Shown here: piece by piece, positions 1-7,200 of the stretch | Numbering within the stretch: the stretch's first letter is position 1 | How the letters are laid out: every line of letters begins with the position of its first letter | Assembly: GCA_011049465.1 (NCBI GenBank) | Contig: DSBP01000228.1 | Location: forward strand, 1-15,711 | Length of the DNA: 15,711 bases | Direction: 5' to 3' | Source: a bacterium | GTDB taxonomy: Bacteria > Oederibacteriota > PGYV01 > DSBP01 | Notes under the pieces: model-generated | Told to the model about the DNA's origin: nothing | The model's input: the letters and a program-made list of their open reading frames with translations, nothing else | Database searches by the model: none | Translations under genes and position numbers: made by a program

Positions 1-235
1 CCCTTTTTCCCTCTGCGCAACGCGAGGATGTACATTGATTTCAGTGTTTCGCAGGGATGCAAAAGCGTTAAATTCTCTGTTTATACTTCGGGGTACAGAA
101 GAATACTCACAAAGGAAATAGCGCAGGGGACAGCCGCAGGCAGCCGCAGGCTTGAGCTCGATTCCGGGGAATTGCAGGGCCTCGCATCAGGCGCATATTT
201 TTGGGTGCTGGAGGCAGAGAGTTTGGACGGTGAAC
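1..235 (+). repeat. Direct repeat copy A (C-terminal domain coding sequence)
   Basis: Copy A matches 3845-4079 with about 8 mismatches in 235 bases, near positions 12, 96, 97, 108, 138, 186, 226 and 228. Six of the eight are silent. The match ends abruptly inside the last strand of the domain. It probably reflects recent duplication or gene conversion between paralogous secreted-protein genes. Confidence 0.9.
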
Positions 236-276
236 GCGCCGTTTCCAAGGTTAATACGTTTTTGATATTAAAATAA
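1..276 (+). CDS. 3' end of a secreted protein: FlgD/T9SS-like C-terminal beta-domain (5' partial)
   Basis: The reading frame is open from base 1, so the gene begins outside the window and only its last 91 residues are seen. They are nearly identical over about the first 78 residues to the C-terminus of the lyase encoded 3.8 kb downstream. That domain has a Y-P-x-P start motif, alternating hydrophobic strands, an S-G-x-Y-F turn and a final hydrophobic strand ending in a basic residue (FLILK). This resembles the FlgD Ig-like/T9SS type A sorting domains of secreted enzymes, an assignment made from pattern only. The missing part is probably a secreted or surface enzyme on a T/P-rich linker, as in the two large downstream proteins; that is inference. 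An internal ATG at 28 is not a likely start because homology extends upstream of it. Confidence 0.8.
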   Translation, partial: PFFPLRNARMYIDFSVSQGCKSVKFSVYTSGYRRILTKEIAQGTAAGSRRLELDSGELQGLASGAYFWVLEAESLDGERAVSKVNTFLILK

Positions 277-405
277 AATATGCCTCATTATTCTTGCTGA
301 AACAGTCTTTATGAGTTTCCTTCTAAAAAAGGAGGATTCGCGGGCAGACAAATGAGAGACGCGGTAATCAGCGCTTGATTGAAGTTAATGAATAACGGAG
401 AAAAG

Positions 406-1416
406 ATGAATATACGTGATATAGCAAGATTAGCGGGAGTTACCCACACCACCGTCTCCAAAATTCTTAATAATAAAGGGAGCATTTCCGAAAAAACAAA
501 AAAACGCGTTCTTTCCGTAATAAAGAGGGCTAACTATTATCCTAATGAAGCTGCCAGGATTACATCTACAGGCAGGAGCGGGGAGATTGCTTTTGTAAGT
601 TCAAGATACGCTTCGCCGTTTATTTCGCTCGTGCTGGAAGGGGCCGAAGATTGTTCCTATGCAATGGGAAAATATGAAAATAAGATATCAACATATTCCA
701 CAAGGGGGACAAAGGAATTAAAAAGGGATGTTTTTATGAGAATTGCCGCCGGCAGGCTGGCTGATGCGGTAATTGCCCTGGCTCTCAGGCCCGAAAAAAA
801 TGCAATGAAATTATTCGGAAAAAATGATATAAATGTAATTCTTATCGAAGAAAAAGCGGCAGGCGCGTATGCCATCAATGTTAATAACTCAGCAGGAGCC
901 TATGACGCCGTAATACACCTTGCCAAAAGAGGCAGAAAAAAAATTGCATTGATACGGGGAGTGACGGGCAGTGAAGAAGTAGGCCGGGTACCGTTTGACA
1001 GGGAAAGGGGATACAGAAAAGCTCTTGCTGAAGCGGGAATAGAATTTAATCCGGATTTAGTAGAGCCTGTTATTGCCTATTCTTTTGAGGAGGGTAAAAA
1101 AGCGCTGGATAATCTGCTAAAAAGAGACAGAAAAGTTGACGCGGTTTTCTGCGCGGCCGGGGATATATGCGCGATGGGTGTCATGAAAAGGGCATGGCAG
1201 CTTGGAATAAAAATCCCGTCAGATTTGGCAGTAATAGGTTTTGATGATATACCCGCGGCATCGCTTGTCAGCCCTTCGCTGACGACGGTCCGCCAGCCGG
1301 TATTTGAAATGGGGAGCATGGCTTTTCGGATGGCGGTTGACGCTGCAGAGAACCGCGCTTTACAGCCGCAAAACGTGATTATTGACCCCAAACTGGTTGC
1401 CAGGGAGTCGGCGTAG
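406..1416 (+). CDS. LacI/GalR-family transcriptional regulator
   Basis: A 336-residue DNA-binding repressor-type protein. Residues 1-50 form the LacI helix-turn-helix (IRDIARLAGVTHTTVSKIL) and hinge helix (YYPNEAAR). The rest is a periplasmic-binding-protein-like effector domain ending in the typical VIGFDDIPAASLVSPSLTTV stretch, where sugar-responsive members have dimer and ligand contacts. The length is normal for the family. I chose ATG 406 because GGAG at 397-400 sits 5 bases upstream and the protein then starts at the canonical position; TTG 379 and ATG 388 in the same frame are weaker. It lies directly upstream of a polysaccharide lyase and a glycoside hydrolase, so it is likely their local sugar-responsive regulator. 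A perfect 14-bp palindrome at 1534-1547 is the best candidate operator. The effector cannot be read from the sequence. Confidence 0.93.
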   Translation: MNIRDIARLAGVTHTTVSKILNNKGSISEKTKKRVLSVIKRANYYPNEAARITSTGRSGEIAFVSSRYASPFISLVLEGAEDCSYAMGKYENKISTYSTRGTKELKRDVFMRIAAGRLADAVIALALRPEKNAMKLFGKNDINVILIEEKAAGAYAINVNNSAGAYDAVIHLAKRGRKKIALIRGVTGSEEVGRVPFDRERGYRKALAEAGIEFNPDLVEPVIAYSFEEGKKALDNLLKRDRKVDAVFCAAGDICAMGVMKRAWQLGIKIPSDLAVIGFDDIPAASLVSPSLTTVRQPVFEMGSMAFRMAVDAAENRALQPQNVIIDPKLVARESA

Positions 1417-1419
1417 GAA

Positions 1420-1429
1420 CCAAATTTGG
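1420..1429. promoter_or_regulatory. 10-bp palindrome CCAAATTTGG
   Basis: A perfect palindrome four bases after the LacI stop codon. It has the same CC(A/T)6GG form as CCAATATTGG at 1525-1534, and the two centres are 105 bp apart, close to ten helical turns. It may be a distal operator for a looping repressor. This is inference; the motif is short enough to occur by chance. Confidence 0.35.
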
Positions 1430-1442
1430 CGCGAAAATTATA

Positions 1443-1500
1443 ACGAAAACCGCTATAAAATCAGCACGAAAAACAATTGCCAAAAACAACTACGAAAAAC
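1443..1500 (+). repeat. Three ACGAAAAC-type direct repeats upstream of the lyase promoter
   Basis: ACGAAAAC occurs at 1443-1450, and ACGAAAAAC occurs at 1466-1474 and 1492-1500, just ahead of the -35 box at 1503. The stretch is A-tract rich. It could be an activator-binding series or an UP-element-like bent region. No known motif is recognised. Confidence 0.4.
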
Positions 1501-1502
1501 AC

Positions 1503-1532
1503 TTGACTTTCGCAGACAAAGATGCCAATATT
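1503..1532 (+). promoter_or_regulatory. Putative sigma70-type promoter of the lyase gene
   Basis: TTGACT at 1503-1508 is followed after 18 bases by AATATT at 1527-1532, giving a start near 1539 and a leader of about 65 bases to ATG 1604. The -10 lies inside the palindrome CCAATATTGG (1525-1534) and the predicted start lies inside the palindrome at 1534-1547. That arrangement suits repression by the neighbouring LacI protein. The -10 is only a moderate match. Confidence 0.5.
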
Positions 1533-1534
1533 GG
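1525..1534. promoter_or_regulatory. 10-bp palindrome CCAATATTGG over the -10 region
   Basis: A perfect palindrome that contains the proposed -10 box and shares its last G with the 14-bp palindrome at 1534-1547. It is related to CCAAATTTGG at 1420-1429, with 8 of 10 positions equal. It may be a second regulator site or a fortuitous symmetry of the promoter. Confidence 0.35.
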
Positions 1535-1547
1535 GTTACCGGTAACC
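1534..1547. promoter_or_regulatory. Candidate LacI-family operator (14-bp perfect palindrome)
   Basis: GGTTACCGGTAACC is a perfect even palindrome with a central CG. LacI/GalR-family operators are typically even palindromes with a central CG, and the TTACCGGTAA core closely resembles gluconate-repressor (GntR/IdnR of the LacI family) sites. It sits at the predicted transcription start of the lyase gene, 118 bases after a LacI-family gene. Binding by that protein is inferred. Confidence 0.6.
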
Positions 1548-1603
1548 TTGAACGGGATGGAGTCTTTGATGGGAAAAAACAAGAATCGAAAAGAGCGTCT
1601 CAC

Positions 1604-4120
1604 ATGTGTATGAAAAAAAGCTGTTTTGCGGCAGTGTGTTTGACAGCCGGCTGCCTGCTGGCCTTTGTTTTCGCGGGAAACTCTTACGGCGCTGTTTTCA
1701 AGCATCCGGGCATATTGAATTCAATCGAAGAGCTGGATTATATAAAGGAAAAGATCAGCGCCGGGCAGCAGCCCTGGAAAGAGGCTTATGATGCAATGAG
1801 AGACGGTACATACGGGTCTTTGTCATACAAATATCAAGCCTATGATTACGTCATTTGCGGATCCTATAATAATCCGAATATAGGATGCAACAATATGGTC
1901 TATGACGGTATGGCCGCTTACGCGCTCTCTTTAATCTGGTACTTTTCCGGTGATCAGAGATATGCAGATAAGGCCATAGAGATAATAAATGCCTGGTCAT
2001 ATACATATATAGAAAACCAGGATTCCAATTCCAGGCTTGTCGTATCGTGGAGCGCACCGTGGTATGTAAACGCGGCCGAGATACTGAGATACACCGGCGC
2101 GGGCTGGAGCGTGGCTGACATGAATCAGTTTAACTCCATGCTCGACAAGTTTCTTCCATATGTGCTTGACGACAGTATGCCGGGAAATAATTGGATACAA
2201 TCCGCTATTGAAGCGCATTTCGCCATCTCTGTGTACAAAGATGATTTGGACGGGTTCAATCACGCGGTTGACAGATGGAAAACAAGGGTAGAAACCTATT
2301 TGTACCAGACGACAGACGGCGAAGTGCCGGTGACTATCCCGGGTAAAACATCCGCGGAGACTGTAAAAATCTGGTATAGTGGTTCAGACGGCACGGCGTT
2401 TATAGACGGGCTCGGGATGGAGACCTGCCGTGACTTTGGCCATTTGAAGCTTGGGTTTCATTCAATGATATATGCCGCGCAGACAGCATGGCAGCAGGGA
2501 GTGGACCTTTTCGCGCTTGAAAAAAAGAGAATTACGGATTTCATGGAATTGCATGCCGGCTGGACTATTGGATCTGAAAGCGTGCCCTCGGATATCTGCG
2601 TAAATCAGGGTGTTTTGTGCTCGGGCGGTTCTTCCGCGCTTATGCCCTGCGGCAACAGCGTGTGGGAGGTGGCTTACAGGCATTTTAATAACAGGCTGGG
2701 TTCTTCGCTGCCGTATACGCTGCAAATGCTGAACGATGGGAGGCCGGGCAACATGGCAAGATGGAATTATAAACCTGAGACATTAATAAGCGCAAATCTG
2801 CCCTTTTTCTTTGACCCGAACTGCCTGTATTCATATGGGTCATGGGTAAATACGGCATTTGCGCCGCAGTCAGGGGTATTTACGGTTGCGTTCAGCGGGA
2901 AACCATCGGAACAAACTGTTAATTCAGTAATGGGCCTTTCTGACGGGGAGGCGTCCGCCTGGGGCGACCTCGCGGCGATAGTAAGGTTCAATCCTGAGGG
3001 AAAAATAGACGCGAGGAATGGTGCGGAATACAGCGCGGATACGGTGATAACATATCAGGCCGGAAAAAAATATGCATTTCGCCTTGTTGTTAATGTGGCG
3101 GCAAAAACATATTCGGCTTATGTGACGCCTGAAGGCTCGGGTGAAACAGCGATAGGGATAGATTACGCGTTCAGGACAGAACAGGCAGGGGTTATTTTGC
3201 TGAATAATTTTGCGGCTTATACAACAGCGGGTTCAAACACAGTATGTGATTTGATTATTACCGAGCACACGCCTACTGTTACCCGGACAAGGACGCCGGC
3301 GCATACATCGACAGGGACAAGAACCCGGACGCCGACATTCACAAGAACGGCGACGCCTGTGGAGCCGACGTTGACATTCACGCGGACAGCGACGCCTGTG
3401 GAGCCAACACCCTCGTTTACTCCGACAAGAACGGCGACACCTGTGGAACCGACGTTGACATTCACGCGGACGGCGACGCCTGTGGAGCCGACGTTGACAT
3501 TCACGCGGACGAGGACGCCCACCCCGACACCGACGCGGACAGCGACACAAACGGCCACGGGTACAATAACGCCCTCTGATGATACTTTTACGGTTACGCC
3601 GGCCATAACACAGACATTTACGGCGACGCCCACATTTACGGCAACTCCGACGTTTACAGGGACACCGACCCCTACAGTGACTGCGTCATATACCCGTACG
3701 CGGACGGCAACGCCGAGTTTTACGGCCACGGCCACGTTTACTCCGTATATTATATTTACGGCAACGGCAACAGCCACGGCAACATCCGCGCCTGTAATTG
3801 AGTCGAAAATATTCAGGATAACAAAAGCTGAAAACTACCCGCAGCCCTTTTTCCCGCTGCGCAACGCGAGGATGTACATTGATTTCAGTGTTTCGCAGGG
3901 ATGCAAAAGCGTTAAATTCTCTGTTTATACTTCGGGGTATCGAAGAATACTTACAAAGGAAATAGCGCAGGGGACAGCCGCGGGCAGCCGCAGGCTTGAG
4001 CTCGATTCCGGGGAATTGCAGGGCCTCGCGTCAGGCGCATATTTTTGGGTGCTGGAGGCAGAGAGTTTGCAGGGTGAAAGAATATCTACCGGCCCCAGGA
4101 TGCTGATAATACTGAGGTAG
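1604..4120 (+). CDS. Secreted alginate-lyase-like polysaccharide lyase with T/P linker and C-terminal sorting-like domain
   Basis: Product of 838 residues. Residues 1-29 are a signal peptide (KK, hydrophobic core, S-Y-G/A cleavage); a lipobox-like L-T-A-G-C at 13-17 makes a lipoprotein possible but less likely. Residues about 33-400 resemble the alginate lyase (PF05426, PL5/PL38-like) alpha-toroid: conserved GNNW (194-197), H205 and the ETCRDFGH block (273-280), with N196, R276 and H280 as candidate active-site residues. Residues about 405-555 are a beta-rich domain (VTPEGSGE, YAFRTEQA) often appended to such lyases, probably carbohydrate-binding. Residues 556-730 are a threonine/proline linker and 735-838 a FlgD/T9SS-like C-terminal domain. 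The frame is open back to 1382, but that stretch holds a promoter and palindromes, and only ATG 1604 gives a signal peptide; AAGAG at 1591 is a weak ribosome site. ATG 1610 is an alternative. The substrate is probably a uronate-containing polysaccharide; exact specificity is unknown. Confidence 0.85.
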   Translation: MCMKKSCFAAVCLTAGCLLAFVFAGNSYGAVFKHPGILNSIEELDYIKEKISAGQQPWKEAYDAMRDGTYGSLSYKYQAYDYVICGSYNNPNIGCNNMVYDGMAAYALSLIWYFSGDQRYADKAIEIINAWSYTYIENQDSNSRLVVSWSAPWYVNAAEILRYTGAGWSVADMNQFNSMLDKFLPYVLDDSMPGNNWIQSAIEAHFAISVYKDDLDGFNHAVDRWKTRVETYLYQTTDGEVPVTIPGKTSAETVKIWYSGSDGTAFIDGLGMETCRDFGHLKLGFHSMIYAAQTAWQQGVDLFALEKKRITDFMELHAGWTIGSESVPSDICVNQGVLCSGGSSALMPCGNSVWEVAYRHFNNRLGSSLPYTLQMLNDGRPGNMARWNYKPETLISANLPFFFDPNCLYSYGSWVNTAFAPQSGVFTVAFSGKPSEQTVNSVMGLSDGEASAWGDLAAIVRFNPEGKIDARNGAEYSADTVITYQAGKKYAFRLVVNVAAKTYSAYVTPEGSGETAIGIDYAFRTEQAGVILLNNFAAYTTAGSNTVCDLIITEHTPTVTRTRTPAHTSTGTRTRTPTFTRTATPVEPTLTFTRTATPVEPTPSFTPTRTATPVEPTLTFTRTATPVEPTLTFTRTRTPTPTPTRTATQTATGTITPSDDTFTVTPAITQTFTATPTFTATPTFTGTPTPTVTASYTRTRTATPSFTATATFTPYIIFTATATATATSAPVIESKIFRITKAENYPQPFFPLRNARMYIDFSVSQGCKSVKFSVYTSGYRRILTKEIAQGTAAGSRRLELDSGELQGLASGAYFWVLEAESLQGERISTGPRMLIILR
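3347..3508 (+). repeat. In-frame tandem repeat, four units (TATPVEPTLTFTR)
   Basis: Units lie at 3347-3385 (39 bp), 3386-3430 (45 bp, two extra codons), 3431-3469 and 3470-3508. All keep the lyase reading frame and encode part of its T/P-rich linker. Near-identical DNA makes copy-number change by slippage or recombination plausible. Confidence 0.85.
3845..4079 (+). repeat. Direct repeat copy B (C-terminal domain coding sequence)
   Basis: Copy B is about 97% identical to 1-235. It encodes the C-terminal domain of the lyase, and the identity stops where the final strand begins (ISTGPRMLIILR here, AVSKVNTFLILK in copy A). Confidence 0.9.
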
Positions 4121-4206
4121 GTGTTTTTCGCGTTTAGAATCCGGGAATCTGCCTGAATCCCCTTAATAGTACTCAAAAAAAAGCAACCTTTTCCCATGTT
4201 TTTCGT

Positions 4207-4212
4207 TATAAT
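4207..4212 (+). promoter_or_regulatory. Perfect -10 box positioned for a leaderless transcript
   Basis: TATAAT ends six bases before ATG 4219, so the usual start point 7 bases past the box falls on the A of the start codon. No Shine-Dalgarno sequence is seen before the ATG, which agrees with leaderless translation. No good -35 box is present at 16-18 bases upstream, which weakens the call. Confidence 0.5.
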
Positions 4213-4218
4213 TATACA

Positions 4219-7200
4219 ATGAGAATAAAAAAAACCTGTTTTATAAAAAGCGCGGCAACAGTAATATTTGCAATGTCAGCGGTTTGGATTTACGCTGCGG
4301 GCGAAACCTTCAGCTTTATACTTCCCTGGAACGACAGTTCCAAAACGATCACTGATTTAAGCGCGTTTGTGCAAAGGGACATAGACGCCGGAGGGATTGT
4401 CAGCGTTACTCCCGGCGGCCATTTCAGCACCGCTTCCGGCAGGATAAAGTTCTGGGGGACAAACATGACCTTTGGCGCCAATTTTCCGTCCGCCTCAAAC
4501 GCGGAGCAGGTATCAAACCGCCTCGCCAAATACGGCTTCAACTGTATCAGGTTCCATCATATGGACATGTTTGACATATGGACAACACTTAACCCTGACA
4601 GGGTAATCAGCCCGGCCAAGCTTGAGCGGCTCGATTATTTTATTTATCAACTTAAGCAAAAAGGCATATATTCAAATCTAAACCTGCTCGTGTCGCGCCC
4701 CTTTAACAGGGGCGCTGATTTGCCCGCTGACATAGAATTGATTGACGACTGGAAGGTGAGGAACGCGCTCGGGTTTTTTGACCAGCAGACAAGAAACCTG
4801 CAGAAGGATTTCGCGCGCGACCTGCTTACTCACGTCAACCCTTACACGGGAAACGCCTATATAAATGAGCCGGCGATAGCTTTTATTGAAATCAACAATG
4901 AAAACGGCCTGACGCAGGCGTATATGAGCTCGCAGCTTGACCCGCTTCCGCCCCATTATTACAATATGCTGAACACGCAGTGGAACGACTGGCTTAAAAA
5001 CAAATACGCGACGCATGAAGCGCTTGAGGCCGCGTGGGATGTGGCCAATGAGCCGCTTGGGCCGGAGATTCTTGTCAACGGCGGTTTCGGGACAGGGACG
5101 CTTGCGTCGTGGAACCCTGAGGCGCACAGCGGTGCTGTGATTACAACCGCAGTTGAGGCAGGCACAGGGCCCGGAGGAATAAACGCGGCGCGAATAAATG
5201 TAACGACCGCAGGAACTGCGGGCTGGCACGTGCAGTTTAACCAGGGAGGGCTCAATGTGGAGGCGGGCGTTCCGTATACGCTTGTCTTTTACGCGCGCGC
5301 TGACACAAACAGGGCAATCAGCGTTTCCCTGATGATGAACCACGACCCGTGGCAGAACCTCGGCTTCTCATCAAACCTGAACCTCACTTCATTGTGGCAG
5401 GAGTTTACATTTACCTTTACGCCGAACGCGTCCGACACAAACGCCAGGGTGAATTTCGGGGAGATGGGCATGCCTGCCGGCGCGTCATACTATTTCGCGG
5501 GAGTTTCTTTCAGGAGCGGAGGCATGCTTGGGCTTGAGCCCGGAGAGGATTTATACGCAGGCGGGATTGATAATTTTAAAAGGCAGGGCAGCGCGATTGC
5601 GCGCACAATAGAGGGGCAGAAAGACTGGTACAGGTTCCTGCAGGAGACAGAGGAGGAGTACTGGGTTGACATGCGTGACTATGTGAAGAACACGCTTGGC
5701 GCGCAGTCAATAATTTTCGGCACGATAATAGGATGCTCAACGCCCAATGTCCAGTCAGTATACGAGGCCATAGACACGCACGCCTACTGGCAGCACCCCT
5801 CTTTTCCGGGGACGCCATGGGACCCTGTCAACTGGTATGTGGGCAATCATTCCATGGTAAACAACCAGAGCGGCTCGACAATAGGAAGCATAGGAGTGAA
5901 GGCGGTGCTGAACAAGCCGCTCCTCGTGACAGAATATAACCACCCTCACCCCTACAGCTATGAATCAGAGGGAATGCTTTTTCTCTCGACATACGCTTCG
6001 CTTCAGGACTGGGACGCGGTTTTTCCCTTTGATTACCACAGCTCTGATAACTGGGGTTCGGGAAGGATAGAGGGTTATTTTACGAACAACCAGAACCCCG
6101 TTAAGATGGCGTCAATGATACCGGCCGCGCTTGCGTTTTATAGGGGGGATATCGCGCCGGCGGGCCAGACTGTTGTAATCCCGCTTGACAGGGCAACGGA
6201 GATTGATGAACTGGTCTCGGCATGGGCATGGCAGCTTGTTGACGGCGCGAAACTCGGGGAGAGCCCGAAGACAGCGTTAAGGCACAAGGTTAGGCTGGCT
6301 GTTGAGGGGCAGTCCATACCGCCCGGATCCATGGCGCCCGGCACTGCTGACACGTCGGGAAACGTAATGATATCGGACACAGGAGAGATAACGTGGAACA
6401 TGTCGAATACAAGCGCCGGTTTTGTGCAGGTGGATACGCCTATGACAAAGATGGCATACGGGTTCCAGAACGGCCGCACACATTACCTGTCGGGAGTGAC
6501 AATAACACCGGGAGCCTCGCTTGCGGGAGGGTTCTCCTCAATCGCGCTGTCAGCGCTTGACGGTGATTCCTTTGAGACGACCCAGAAGGTCCTGATTACT
6601 GCGCTTGGTGTTCAGCGCAATACGGGCGCGCAATTTTATCAGTATCCCGATACGCCCGTTTCTTTCCCCCCGTCTTCGGGAATAAATGTTACGCTGAGGA
6701 ACCAGTGGGGAAGTTCGCCGTCTGTTGTTGAGGGCATTCCGGCGGTTATTACGCTTCCTTCCGCAGCGCCGGATACGACAGTATGGGCGCTTGATGAGAC
6801 AGGCGCGAGAAAAACGCAGGTTCCGGTAAATGACAGCGGAGGCTACGCGTCGTTTACGATCGGGCCGTCGTATGAAGCGCTCTGGTATGAGGCGGAGATT
6901 TTCCACGCGGCTTATACCCCGACAGTGACAGCGACAGAGACCCCTGTTTACAGCCCCACAAACACGCCCACCATTACAATGACATCAACGCCTGTGTTTG
7001 CGAATATTATTGATGATTGTGAGGTTACGGGGACAAACCAGAACCTTTGGGGAGGGTGGTGGTACACATACGCGGATGTCAACTCAACCGCGTCAGGCGC
7101 CAAAGAATTTCCGGGAGGCCCTGTCACGGGAGGCGGAAAATACAGGGCATTCGGAAATATGGACGCGGCAGGTTACGCGGGAATGGGCACAAATTTCGCG

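Noticed and set aside
352..378. Possible eight-codon leader peptide (MRDAVISA) before the LacI gene
   Set aside because: The GGAGG at 331-335 is too far (16 bases) from its ATG and nothing else supports translation.
1382..1603. N-terminal extension of the lyase frame
   Set aside because: The frame is open, but the segment contains the promoter, palindromes and A-rich repeats, and the signal peptide starts only at 1604.
3347..3508. CRISPR-like regularly spaced repeats
   Set aside because: The repeats are in frame, adjacent without unique spacers, and lie inside a coding linker.
3217..3777. Antisense open frame rich in Val/Ala/Gly over the lyase linker
   Set aside because: It is the complement of T/P-rich codons; the valine repeats are a mirror of the threonine codons, with no independent start signal.
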